From the NCBI GenBank assembly GCA_013215565.1, contig JABSQV010000002.1:1-57606 (forward strand): a stretch of DNA of 57,606 nucleotides, in the 5' to 3' direction. Positions 8,097 to 16,511 of the stretch are shown in pieces (the stretch's first letter is position 1; each line of letters starts with the position of its first letter). The stretch is from Myxococcales bacterium (GTDB lineage: Bacteria; Myxococcota_A; UBA9160; SZUA-336). Made by a program: the position numbers and the translations under genes. A model generated the notes under the pieces. The model was not told where the DNA came from. It saw nothing but the letters and a program-made list of their open reading frames with translations, and did not search any database.

Positions 8097-9487
8097 TGAG
8101 CCACCCGCTGATCCTGTTCTGCTACCTGGTCGCAGCGGTGCTCTTCATCGTCGGCCTCAAGCGGCTGAGTTCTCCGAAGAGCGCGGCCAGCGGAAACCTG
8201 GTCGCAGCGGTCGGCATGCTGCTCGCGATCGCGGCCACGCTGCTCGACCGCGAGATCGTGAGCTTCACCGGACTGATCGTCGCGATGGCGATCGGGAGCG
8301 CGATCGGGGCGGCCACCGCCTACACCGTGAAGATGACGGCGATGCCGCAGATGGTGGCCGTCTTCAACGGCTTCGGGGGCGGCGCATCCGCCCTCGTAGC
8401 GTCGGCGGAACTGCTCCGGAGACTCGGAGCCGGCGAGCCGCCCGAGGTCGCCGTCGCGATCCCGATCGTGCTCGGCGTCCTGATCGGAAGTATCACCTTC
8501 ACGGGCAGCCTGGTCGCCTTCGCAAAGCTCCAGGACCTGATGACAGGGCAGCCGATCGTGTTCCCGCTGCAGCAGGTCCTGAACGCGCTGCTGGCACTCG
8601 CGCTGGTCGCCGCCGCCGCGCTGCTCGTGCTCGACCCGGCGGACCTGAACCCGTTCTGGGTCGTGGTCGGGATCAGTCTCGCGCTCGGGATCCTGCTCGT
8701 AGTCCCGATCGGGGGCGCGGACATGCCGGTGGTGATCTCGCTGCTCAACTCCTATTCGGGTCTGGCGGCGTGCGCGACCGGATTCGCGCTCGAGAACCAC
8801 GGGCTGATTATCGCCGGGTCGCTCGTGGGCGCCTCGGGTCTGATCCTGACCATGATCATGTGCCGGGCCATGAACCGCTCGCTGGCCAACGTGATGTTCG
8901 GGGCGTTCGGGCAGGCCGGCGGGGCCGGCGGCGCCGCGGCGGTGGCTGCGACCGGAACGGTCAAGAGTGGCACCGCCGAGGAGGCCGCCATGATCCTGGA
9001 AGCTGCGCGCTCCGTCGTCGTGGTCCCGGGCTATGGTCTGGCCGTCGCCCAGGCACAACACGCAGTGCGCCGGCTCTGCGATCAGCTCAGCGACCGGGGA
9101 ATCGACGTCAAGTACGCGATCCACCCCGTCGCCGGACGGATGCCCGGACACATGAACGTGCTGCTCGCCGAAGCGGACGTCCCGTACGAACAGCTCGTCG
9201 AGATGGACGAGATCAACCCGCAGCTCCCGAATACCGACGTCGCGCTCGTGATCGGAGCCAACGACGTGACGAATCCGGACGCGCGCGAGAACTCGAATTC
9301 CCCGATCTACGGGATGCCCATCATCGAAGTCGACCATTGCAAGACCGTGATCGTTTGCAAGCGCAGCATGAATCCGGGATTCGCCGGAATCGACAACCCG
9401 CTGTTCACGCTGGACAACACGATGATGTACTTCGGCGACGCGAAGACCAGCGTCGAGGATCTATCGCGGGAGCTCAGGGAACTCTGA
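8096..9487 (+). CDS. pntB: NAD(P) transhydrogenase, beta subunit
   Basis: Combines the remaining membrane helices of domain II with the NADP(H)-binding domain III. The 463-residue protein starts with several transmembrane segments, includes the AYTVKMTAMPQMVAVFNGFGGGAS motif region of the channel (split by conserved His/Asn-like positions), and ends with the NADP site VVVPGYGLAVAQAQH and the terminal GANDVTNPDAR and SMNPGFAG stretches typical of PntB. ATG 8096 (TGATG overlap with pntAB) is preferred over TTG 8093. The operon ends here and faces the TPR gene tail to tail with a 10-bp gap. Confidence 0.94.
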   Translation: MSHPLILFCYLVAAVLFIVGLKRLSSPKSAASGNLVAAVGMLLAIAATLLDREIVSFTGLIVAMAIGSAIGAATAYTVKMTAMPQMVAVFNGFGGGASALVASAELLRRLGAGEPPEVAVAIPIVLGVLIGSITFTGSLVAFAKLQDLMTGQPIVFPLQQVLNALLALALVAAAALLVLDPADLNPFWVVVGISLALGILLVVPIGGADMPVVISLLNSYSGLAACATGFALENHGLIIAGSLVGASGLILTMIMCRAMNRSLANVMFGAFGQAGGAGGAAAVAATGTVKSGTAEEAAMILEAARSVVVVPGYGLAVAQAQHAVRRLCDQLSDRGIDVKYAIHPVAGRMPGHMNVLLAEADVPYEQLVEMDEINPQLPNTDVALVIGANDVTNPDARENSNSPIYGMPIIEVDHCKTVIVCKRSMNPGFAGIDNPLFTLDNTMMYFGDAKTSVEDLSRELREL

Positions 9488-9497
9488 GCCCGCGAGC

Positions 9498-10397
9498 CTA
9501 AGGGGTCGCTTCCGGCTCCGCGATCTCGACCTTCAGGTCCTTGCGGTTCCGGTAGATCTCCCGAAGCCGCCGGCGGCGATCCATCTCGAGACGAAGTTCC
9601 TGCAGGAGCGTCTCGTCGGCAACCTGGCGCCGCGCCACGGAAAGTTGCATTTCCCGGCACTCGTCTTCCAGGTACGGACCGCAGGCGGGATTTTCGCAGC
9701 AGTAGGCCATGAAGTCGTGGAAGGACTCGATCGGGTCATCGACCGGGGCCTCGTCCCAGGTGTTGACCTCTTCGGGATTGAGTGCGTAGGCAGAGCGGAA
9801 GACGTCGCGGGCCTCGACCATGTCTCCCTGCCGCCAGGCAGCCAGCACCTCGTTGAGTTCGATAACGACGGGCGGCGCGCCTCGCCGCTGCCCCTTCATC
9901 AGGTAGCGCCGGGCGGCCGAGAGTTGGTCATCGTAGATCAGGGTCTGGGCCAGATTCGTGTACGCGACCCAACTTCGGGGCTCGAGGCGCCGCGCATTCT
10001 GGAAGCTCCTGAGCGCTCGTTTGAGATCCCCCTGGTAGACGGCCACGATCCCCATCCAGGTGTGCGGGGACGGCGACTCCGGATTCAGACGCGCGCTCTC
10101 GATCCACTCGTCGAGGGCGCGCCCGAGGTCGGCCTGGTAATCCGCGAACCTGCCCTCATCCAGCGCCCGTCTCGCACGCAGGTAGTAGACGCGGCCCAGG
10201 TCGTCGCGAAGCTGCGGGTAGCTGGGATCGCTGCGCACGGCCGACTCGAGTTCCGCCGCCCGCTCATCGATCGGGTCCCGCGAGATCCCGGAAGGGCCGG
10301 CTGCAGAATCTCCCGGCTGCCGCGAAACCGGGGCGGACGAGGCGCCGACACACGCCAGCACCAGAGCCGCGAGCAGGATCCCGGTGCACCGCTTCAT
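9498..10397 (-). CDS. TPR-containing putative lipoprotein
   Basis: A 299-residue exported protein of unknown function. The N-terminus MKRCTGILLAALVLACVGAS looks like a signal peptide with a lipobox-like VLAC, so it is probably lipid-anchored; the Leu at -2 makes this less than perfect. The mature part has tetratricopeptide-type repeats: YPQLRDDLGRVYYLRARRAL, PHTWMGIVAVYQGDLKRALRSFQ and SWVAYTNLAQTLIYDDQLSAARRYL. A Cys-rich patch follows (YCCENPACGPYLEDEC), then a charged coiled-coil-like tail. ATG 10397 is chosen over an earlier GTG because GGGAGGGAG precedes it and it begins the signal peptide. It may act as a scaffold in envelope assembly; this is inference. Confidence 0.72.
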   Translation of the reverse strand: MKRCTGILLAALVLACVGASSAPVSRQPGDSAAGPSGISRDPIDERAAELESAVRSDPSYPQLRDDLGRVYYLRARRALDEGRFADYQADLGRALDEWIESARLNPESPSPHTWMGIVAVYQGDLKRALRSFQNARRLEPRSWVAYTNLAQTLIYDDQLSAARRYLMKGQRRGAPPVVIELNEVLAAWRQGDMVEARDVFRSAYALNPEEVNTWDEAPVDDPIESFHDFMAYCCENPACGPYLEDECREMQLSVARRQVADETLLQELRLEMDRRRRLREIYRNRKDLKVEIAEPEATP

Positions 10398-10421
10398 GGT
10401 CGCTCTCCCTCCCGGCCGCAC

Positions 10422-10427
10422 AGGGTA
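10422..10427 (-). promoter_or_regulatory. Candidate -10 box of the TPR lipoprotein gene
   Basis: TACCCT on the minus strand. A start about 7 nt downstream gives a short leader holding the GGGAGGGAG ribosome binding site. Confidence 0.3.
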
Positions 10428-10513
10428 GTCAGCGCCCGGCCGCCCTGCACCTGTGCGCATGCTCCGGGGGCGGCGGCGCTCGCTCCGACGCTCCCTGCAG
10501 CGCGCACGCAGGT

Positions 10514-11827
10514 CTAGAACGATGAGAGATCCTCGAAGAAGGCGCCGAACACCTCGATCATCGGCTCGACGTCGGCCACCCCGGCCATCTCGCGGCAGGA
10601 GTGCATCGAGAGCATCGGGTTTCCGACGTCTACCGTCCGGACCCCCACGCGCGCCGCCGAAATCGGACCGATCGTCGATCCGCAGGGCAGGTCGCTGCGA
10701 CTCACGTAGTGCTGCGGCTCGAGCCCGACCCGCTGGCAGAGCGCCGCGAACATGGCCACGGTCCCGGCGTCGCTCGCATACGCCTGAGAGGCGTGCACCT
10801 TGATGACGGGCCCCCGGCCCAGCACCGGCTGGTGTCCGGGCTCGTGCTTATCGGCGTAATTCGGATGCACCGCGTGCGCCATGTCGGCTGAGATCAGGAG
10901 CGATCGGGCTGCCGCACGCGGCAGGCCTTGTGGCTCGCCCCCCTTGAATCCCGATACGGCGCGGTCCAGCGCGTCGATCAGCACCGTTCCGGCAGCGCCC
11001 CCGACGCTGCGGCTGCCGACCTCCTCGTGGTCGTACAGCACGACCATGCGCGCGAACGGGCGGAGCGGGTCCTCGGCCGCCCGCGTCAGGGCCGTGATCG
11101 CAGCGTGGCAGGACGCGAGGTTGTCGAGCCTGGGTGCCAGGATCAGTTCGCCGCGGATTCCCGCGACGCTGGATTGCTGGTGGTCGTAGGTCATCAGGTC
11201 GAATCCGAGCACGTCGTCTCGCTCCGCCGGCGCGATCCCCTGCGCCCGCAGCTCGGCCGCGATGAGTTCGTTGGCCCCGGGACAGTCTTCGAGTCCGATC
11301 ACGGGCACCAGGTGCCGCTGGGGATTGAGCTTCAAGCCCTCGTCCTGGGTCTCGCGGCTCAGGTGAATCGCAAGGTTCGGAATCCGCAGCAACGGCCGGC
11401 CGAAGTCGAGCAGGACCGTTCGCGGCATTCCTTCGGCGCGAAGCATCACGCGTCCGGCGAGCGAAAGATCCCGGTCGAGCCAGGTGTGGAGCAGGACACC
11501 CCCGTAGGGTTCGACCGCGAGCTGCCGGTAGCCGTGGGACGTGACGTCGGGCTGGGGCCGAAGCCTCAGGTTTGGGGAGTCGGTGTGCGCGCCGATGATC
11601 CGGAACCCCGCGTCGGCAGGCGAGACCGAGCCCATCTCGAACGCGACCAGGGTGCCTTCGTTGCGGACCACGTAGCGGCGGTCTCCGGGCAGCAGTTCCC
11701 AGATGTCATTCTCGGTGAGCTGCTGGAAGCCCGTAGCCCGGAGGCGCCGCGCCGATTCGGCGACTGCATGATACGGGGTCGGGGAACGATCGATGAAGTC
11801 CAGCAGGTCGCGGACCGGATCCGGCAT
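10514..11827 (-). CDS. M18-family aspartyl aminopeptidase
   Basis: Dinuclear zinc peptidase that removes N-terminal acidic residues; cytoplasmic. The 437-residue length fits DNPEP/ApeB-type enzymes. Zinc and catalytic positions can be followed: IGAHTDSPNLRL (His81), RLDNLASCHAAI (Asp), YDHEEVGSRS (Glu pair), SADMAHAVHPNY (Asp), and the terminal MHSCREMAG (His). The conserved SPTPYHAV at the N-terminus places the start at ATG 11827. A much longer open frame upstream is not coding, since the family begins here. TATGGT lies 8 nt before the ATG. Confidence 0.93.
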   Translation of the reverse strand: MPDPVRDLLDFIDRSPTPYHAVAESARRLRATGFQQLTENDIWELLPGDRRYVVRNEGTLVAFEMGSVSPADAGFRIIGAHTDSPNLRLRPQPDVTSHGYRQLAVEPYGGVLLHTWLDRDLSLAGRVMLRAEGMPRTVLLDFGRPLLRIPNLAIHLSRETQDEGLKLNPQRHLVPVIGLEDCPGANELIAAELRAQGIAPAERDDVLGFDLMTYDHQQSSVAGIRGELILAPRLDNLASCHAAITALTRAAEDPLRPFARMVVLYDHEEVGSRSVGGAAGTVLIDALDRAVSGFKGGEPQGLPRAAARSLLISADMAHAVHPNYADKHEPGHQPVLGRGPVIKVHASQAYASDAGTVAMFAALCQRVGLEPQHYVSRSDLPCGSTIGPISAARVGVRTVDVGNPMLSMHSCREMAGVADVEPMIEVFGAFFEDLSSF

Positions 11828-11835
11828 CGACTCCC

Positions 11836-11841
11836 ACCATA
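11836..11841 (-). promoter_or_regulatory. Candidate extended -10 box of the M18 aminopeptidase
   Basis: TGC-TATGGT on the minus strand, 8 nt before ATG 11827. GGGAG lies between box and start, so the transcript would be leaderless or nearly so. Confidence 0.4.
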
Positions 11842-11983
11842 GCAGCTGCGGCTCGCTCGCGGGCCGAGCCCGGCGCCAGCGGGCGACAGCTCGCGCCAGC
11901 TGTGAGCTTCCGGTTCCTCGAGAGACGCCACCGGGGCCAGAAATTGCGTCTTCCCGAATCCGCATGCTCCGCGACCGCTGCTG

Positions 11984-11989
11984 TAGAAT
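11984..11989 (+). promoter_or_regulatory. Candidate -10 box of the acyl-CoA synthetase
   Basis: TG-TAGAAT, followed about 20 nt later by the ribosome binding site GAGGGAGGA and GTG 12018. This is an ordinary leadered promoter, in contrast to its divergent neighbour. Confidence 0.4.
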
Positions 11990-12017
11990 GCCAGCGTCTC
12001 CGAGGGAGGATTTCAGC

Positions 12018-13574
12018 GTGGCTACGATCATCGACGTCGCAGAGAAGGACCCGGACCGCCCGGCACTGATCTTCGGGAACGGCGAGACACAGGAAAGCTA
12101 CGCCGAGCTCGAGCTTCGATCGCGGCGCGTCTCGCACGCCCTGCGTGCGCTGGGGCTCCAAGAAGGCGACGGAATCGCGGCGCTGATCGGAAACGACGAC
12201 GAGTTCTTCGACCTGTTCTGGGGCGCGATGCGGATCGGCCTCTACTTTACGCCCATCAATTGGCACCTCGCCCCGGCCGAAGTCGCCTACATCATCGACA
12301 ACAGCGACTCGAAGGTGTTCGTGGCTTCCTCCGTGTTCGACAAGCTCACGGGGGAAACGTCCGCGGAGACCAATGCGCGCATTCAGCGTCTCTGCCTGCA
12401 CGGAGGGATCGAGGGCTTCCGGCCCTTCGAAGCGGTCGTGGCCGATGCTCCCGAAGACCAGCCGCTCGAGAACCAACGCGAGGGCGCGACCATGCTCTAC
12501 TCCTCGGGGACGACTGGATTTCCGAAGGGGGTCCGCTCGCCGCTTCCGGGCCGCGACTTCTCCGATCCGGCCGGGGGCGCGTTGGCGCTCGGCTTCTCGG
12601 CCTTCTTCGGACTAAAGGAGGGCGACCGCTACCTCTGCCCGGCCCCGCTCTACCACGCTGCGCCGCTGATGTTCACGACCATACAGCACCGGATCGGGGC
12701 GACCGGCGTCGTCATGCGGCAGTTCGACGCGGCCGAGGCGTTGCAAATGATCCAGGACCAGCGGGTCACGACCTCGCAGTGGGTGCCCACACACTTCAAA
12801 CGCCTGCTGCAGCTTCCCGAAGAAACCCGAAAGCGCTTCGATACCTCGAGCCTCGGTGTCGCGGTTCACGCCGCGGCGCCCTGCCCGATCCCCGTGAAGC
12901 ACGCCATGATCGACTGGTGGGGGCCGGTCCTGATCGAGTACTACGCGGGCACCGAGGGCGGGGGCACGATCATCCGCTCGGACGAGTGGCTGGAGCATCC
13001 GGGCTCCGTGGGCAAGCACTGGGCCGGCGGTACGGTCCACATCCTCGATGACGAAGGCCGTGAAATCACCGAGCCCGAGAGCGACGGCGCCATCTACTTC
13101 GAGGCGAGTCCGGATCCGGAGGCGCGCTTCAAGTACTACAAGGACGAGGAGAAGACAAAGGCGACCTACCGGGACAATCTGTTCACGCTCGGAGACATCG
13201 GACACAAGGACGCGGACGGTTACCTGTTTCTGACCGACCGGCAGTCGAACATGATCATCTCGGGCGGCGTCAACATCTACCCGCAGGAGACCGAAAACTG
13301 CCTGGTCTCCCACCCGAAGGTCTACGACGTCGCCGTGATCGGGGTCCCGAACGAGGAAATGGGGGAAGAAGTGAAGGCCGTGCTCGTTCCCGTCGACGGG
13401 TGCGCACCCGGGCCCGAACTCGAGGCCGAGTTGATGGACTACACGCGCACCGAAATCGCCCACTACAAGTGTCCGCGAAGCATCGACTTCGTCGAGGAGT
13501 TGCCGCGCACACCTACGGGAAAGCTGCTGAAGCGGAAGCTCAAGGAGCAGTACTGGAAAGGCCGTCTGATCTAG
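12018..13574 (+). CDS. Acyl-CoA synthetase (AMP-forming, fatty-acid type)
   Basis: Activates a carboxylic acid to its acyl-AMP and then acyl-CoA. The 518-residue protein has the ANL-family P-loop YSSGTTGFPKGV at residues 161-172, the acyl-binding gate region YYAGTEGGG, the hinge GDIGHKDADGYLFLTDR, and the C-terminal lysine motif PRTPTGKLLKRKLK. The pocket pattern (QFDAAEALQMIQDQRVTTSQWVPTHF) resembles FadD-like and steroid or lipid acid ligases of actinobacteria and Myxococcota, but chain length cannot be read. GTG 12018 follows a perfect GGGAGGA site. A histidine phosphatase starts 17 bp downstream, probably co-transcribed. Confidence 0.91.
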   Translation: MATIIDVAEKDPDRPALIFGNGETQESYAELELRSRRVSHALRALGLQEGDGIAALIGNDDEFFDLFWGAMRIGLYFTPINWHLAPAEVAYIIDNSDSKVFVASSVFDKLTGETSAETNARIQRLCLHGGIEGFRPFEAVVADAPEDQPLENQREGATMLYSSGTTGFPKGVRSPLPGRDFSDPAGGALALGFSAFFGLKEGDRYLCPAPLYHAAPLMFTTIQHRIGATGVVMRQFDAAEALQMIQDQRVTTSQWVPTHFKRLLQLPEETRKRFDTSSLGVAVHAAAPCPIPVKHAMIDWWGPVLIEYYAGTEGGGTIIRSDEWLEHPGSVGKHWAGGTVHILDDEGREITEPESDGAIYFEASPDPEARFKYYKDEEKTKATYRDNLFTLGDIGHKDADGYLFLTDRQSNMIISGGVNIYPQETENCLVSHPKVYDVAVIGVPNEEMGEEVKAVLVPVDGCAPGPELEAELMDYTRTEIAHYKCPRSIDFVEELPRTPTGKLLKRKLKEQYWKGRLI

Positions 13575-13591
13575 CCCCGCCCGGAGCCGAG

Positions 13592-14179
13592 ATGGAACTC
13601 CTGCTGATTCGACACGCCCTCCCCGTCCGCATCGAGAATCCGGAAGGAGAGCCGGCCGATCCGCCGCTCAGCGCTGCCGGGATCGAACAGGCGGCGCGTC
13701 TCGCGCGCTGGCTCGAGCCGGAGCCACTCAACGCACTCTACGTGAGCCCCCTGCGCCGCGCGCGAGAGACCGCGGAACCGCTGGCTTCGCTGAAGGGCCT
13801 GGAACTCCGCCTCGAGCCCGGGATCGTCGAGTTCGATCACGACTCGGAGATCTACATTCCGATCGAGGAACTGAAGGAGCAGGCGCCCGAGCGCTGGCGG
13901 GAACTGGTCCAGAGCTACGCGCTGCGCGACATGCGAGAGTTCCGGGAGCTCACGCTGTCGACACTCGAGCGCATCGTGAAGGATCACCCCGCGAGCCGGG
14001 TCGCCGTGGTCTGCCACGGCGGTGTCATCAACGCCTGGGCCGGCTACGTGCTCGGCATCGGCAATCCGATGTTCTTTGAACCCGCCTACACGAGCATCCA
14101 CCGAACCCTCATCTCGAGCGCGGGCCCGCGCACCCTCGTGAGCTTGAACGAGTCCGGGCATCTGGTGGGCACGAGGTAG
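13592..14179 (+). CDS. Histidine phosphatase family protein (PGM-like)
   Basis: A 195-residue phosphohydrolase of the phosphoglycerate mutase superfamily. The phospho-accepting histidine lies in LLIRHALP (His8 with Arg7). The SPLRRARETAEPL segment gives the second arginine, and VVCHGGVINAW gives the late catalytic histidine. It sits 17 bp after the acyl-CoA synthetase stop, in the same direction, and is presumably in the same transcript. Substrate unknown: such proteins range from mutases to pyrophosphatases. Confidence 0.87.
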   Translation: MELLLIRHALPVRIENPEGEPADPPLSAAGIEQAARLARWLEPEPLNALYVSPLRRARETAEPLASLKGLELRLEPGIVEFDHDSEIYIPIEELKEQAPERWRELVQSYALRDMREFRELTLSTLERIVKDHPASRVAVVCHGGVINAWAGYVLGIGNPMFFEPAYTSIHRTLISSAGPRTLVSLNESGHLVGTR

Positions 14180-14256
14180 GACCGCGCGCCGCATGAAACT
14201 CTCGGACGCGCGACTCGGTCGACAGTAATCGCCCAATCTGACAGGGTAGGGAGCGG

Positions 14257-14814
14257 ATGACGGATTTTGACATCGCTCCCGGCCTGCTGGTCGCGATGCC
14301 CCAGCTCCAAGATCCGAACTTCGCGCGTTCCGTGGTGTTGATGGTCCGGCACTCCGAGGAGGGATCCTTCGGGATCATCGCGAACCGGCCAAGCGCGGTG
14401 TCACTCCGGGAACTACTCGAGTCGCTCGACCTCAGCTGGAACGGGAGCCCGGACGCGGTCGTGTGGAGCGGCGGTCCGGTCGAGCCGAACACCGGGTTTC
14501 TGCTGCATGCCGCGACCGACGGGGTCGCCGGGCCCGAGTGCGTCGAGGTCGGGAGCGAACTCATGCTCTCTACCCGAACCCAGGAACTCGAACTGCTGGC
14601 AGCCGCGCCGCCCGAAGACCTCCGCTTCCTGATGGGCTACTCGGGCTGGGGTCCGGGACAGCTCGAGTCGGAACTCGCACAGGGTGCGTGGGTCCATGCC
14701 GAACCGACCCGGCAGCTCCTGTTCGGTACCGACCCGGACAGGATGTGGGAGGAGGCACTCGCGTCGCTCGGGATTCAGCCCGGAAGCCTGATCCCGGCCC
14801 CGGGCGTCCACTAG
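14257..14814 (+). CDS. YqgE/AlgH family protein
   Basis: A conserved 185-residue DUF179 protein, named after AlgH of Pseudomonas; its molecular function is not settled. The N-terminus PGLLVAMPQLQDPNFARSVV and the later FGIIANRPSAVSLRELLES, VWSGGPVEPNTGFLLH and MGYSGWGPGQLESELAQGAWV are diagnostic. AGGGTAGGGAG supplies the ribosome binding site. Its stop overlaps the stop of the convergent TIGR01777 gene by 4 bp. Confidence 0.92.
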   Translation: MTDFDIAPGLLVAMPQLQDPNFARSVVLMVRHSEEGSFGIIANRPSAVSLRELLESLDLSWNGSPDAVVWSGGPVEPNTGFLLHAATDGVAGPECVEVGSELMLSTRTQELELLAAAPPEDLRFLMGYSGWGPGQLESELAQGAWVHAEPTRQLLFGTDPDRMWEEALASLGIQPGSLIPAPGVH

Positions 14815-16217
14815 GCGTCGGAAGCGGATCCCGGGTCACTCCTTCGCCCAGCGCCGAGTTCCGAACGCAGTGCCGCTTCGAGATTCGGGTACAGGAACTC
14901 GAATCCACTCTCCCGGAGCCGCGCGCCGTCGACCCGGGCGCTCGCGAGCAACGCCTCGTCGGCCAGTCGCCCGAACGCGGTCCGCAGTACGAACGCGGGC
15001 ACGGGCAGAAACGCCGGGCGCCCGAGCACGTGCCCCAGCACCCGCGCGAAGTCGCGGTTGGGAAGCGGAGCAGGCGCGACTGCATTCACGGCTCCCGAGA
15101 CCTCGTCGGAGTAGAGTAGTTGATGAACGGCCCCGATCAGGTCGTCGATTGCGATCCAGCTCATCCACTGCTGCCCGCTTCCGATGGGTCCCCCGAGCCC
15201 GAGCCGGGCCAGCGGGAGCATCCGGGCCAGTGCACCGCCCGCGCCCGCGACCACGATGCCGAGTCGCAGCCGGACCACGCGAATCCCGGCCGCTGCCGCG
15301 GGCTCGGTCGCGTCTTCCCAGTCACGGCAGACACCGGCGAGAAAGCCGGCGCCCGCGACGCTGTTCTCGTCGAGGGCTTCCGCTCCGCGGTCACCGTAGA
15401 AGCCAATCGCAGACGCCGACACCAGCACCCGCGGCTTGCGAGAGAGACCGGCCAGTCGCTCGCAGAGCAGCCGCGTCCCCTCGCTGCGGCTCTGCAGGAT
15501 CCGCTCGCGGCGCGCGCGGGTCCAGCGGCCCGCGTCGATGCGCTCCCCGGCCAGGTGCACGACCGCGTCCACGCCTTCGAGCGGGGCCGGATCCAGTTCG
15601 CCCGCGGCCGGGTCCCAACGCAGGTCCGTCGTCCCGGCTTCGGGCTGACGCCGAAGCACACGGTCGACCCGGTGTCCGCCGGTCAGAAGAAACGCGGTGA
15701 GCGCGCGCCCAACCAACCCGCTCGCGCCCGTGATCGCGACCCGCAGCCGTTCTCGGCCCGCGAAGTGTCGGTGACGGGCGAGGTCGTTCCGGGTCCGCTC
15801 GTGTCGAAAGCGGAACATGCGCTGGAGGAAGCGCTGACTGTTGCCGCGCAGCCACGCACCCGCAGGTCCGAACGGCAACTCGTACTCGATCCGGTCCTCG
15901 AGGATCGCCCGCTCCGGGCCGGCGGGCGTGAAGCGATGCGTGTGGACCCAGCTCGCGAACGGACCGCTCTGCTGCTCGTCCACGAAACCGCGGCCGGGTT
16001 CGAAGTTCCGGTGCACGGCGACCCACCGCCGCCGCAACGGACCGAGCCGCAACTCGAGCACCAGCCGGTCCCCGTCGCGGATCGACCCCTCGCGCGCGAC
16101 CAGCCTGGGCTCACTCCACGGAAGCGCCAGCCTCTCGAACGCAGCCGGACGCGCGTGCCAGTCGAAGAGTTCTTCGGCTGAAGCGTCGATGGGAGAACGC
16201 GCGACGAAAACCGGCAC
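14811..16217 (-). CDS. TIGR01777-family epimerase with N-terminal SRPBCC domain
   Basis: Two-domain 468-residue protein. Residues 1 to about 150 form an SRPBCC/START-like ligand-binding fold (YfcH-type fusions carry this). From residue 158 an extended SDR domain begins with the nucleotide motif VAITGASGLVGRAL, followed by VVHLAGERIDAGRWT, SASAIGFYGDRG (the Ser/Tyr catalytic region) and a C-terminal DUF1731-like part (GRPAFLPVPAFVLR). It has been linked to NADP-dependent sugar-nucleotide or cell-division (SulA-like) roles, without proof. GTG 16217 is the start, 15 bp after the acylphosphatase gene, making it the last gene of the four-gene operon. Confidence 0.87.
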   Translation of the reverse strand: MPVFVARSPIDASAEELFDWHARPAAFERLALPWSEPRLVAREGSIRDGDRLVLELRLGPLRRRWVAVHRNFEPGRGFVDEQQSGPFASWVHTHRFTPAGPERAILEDRIEYELPFGPAGAWLRGNSQRFLQRMFRFRHERTRNDLARHRHFAGRERLRVAITGASGLVGRALTAFLLTGGHRVDRVLRRQPEAGTTDLRWDPAAGELDPAPLEGVDAVVHLAGERIDAGRWTRARRERILQSRSEGTRLLCERLAGLSRKPRVLVSASAIGFYGDRGAEALDENSVAGAGFLAGVCRDWEDATEPAAAAGIRVVRLRLGIVVAGAGGALARMLPLARLGLGGPIGSGQQWMSWIAIDDLIGAVHQLLYSDEVSGAVNAVAPAPLPNRDFARVLGHVLGRPAFLPVPAFVLRTAFGRLADEALLASARVDGARLRESGFEFLYPNLEAALRSELGAGRRSDPGSASDA

Positions 16218-16232
16218 CTCGCGCCTCGGTCC

Positions 16233-16511
16233 CTACAGGACGGAAAAAGCCGCGGACTCCTGCTGCGGCTCCTCCCAGTGCAGGTCTACGTTCCGCACGC
16301 GGGACCCAGGCGGGCCGCGTCGCACGAACGCCAGCCCCTCGCGCACCGCAGCCACTTCGCCCTCGAACAGGATTTCGACGCGGCCGTCGCCCAGGTTCCG
16401 AACGAAGCCGGTCAGGCCCAGGCTGCGCGCGCGCCGGCGCATCGCCCAGCGAAAGCCCACTCCCTGGACTCGCCCCTCGACCAGGGCACGTACGCGCACC
16501 GCGCCGCTCAC
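16233..16511 (-). CDS. acyP: Acylphosphatase
   Basis: Small enzyme of 92 residues that hydrolyses carboxyl-phosphate bonds such as those of acetyl phosphate or 1,3-bisphosphoglycerate. The signature EGRVQGVGFRW contains the catalytic Arg21, and GFVRNLGDGRVEILFEG contains the catalytic Asn39. I place the start at GTG 16511 because its codon overlaps the TGA of the upstream ParB-like gene (GTGA), which is typical of coupled genes; a GTG at 16499 is a possible alternative. A longer in-frame extension upstream is noncoding. Confidence 0.88.
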   Translation of the reverse strand: MSGAVRVRALVEGRVQGVGFRWAMRRRARSLGLTGFVRNLGDGRVEILFEGEVAAVREGLAFVRRGPPGSRVRNVDLHWEEPQQESAAFSVL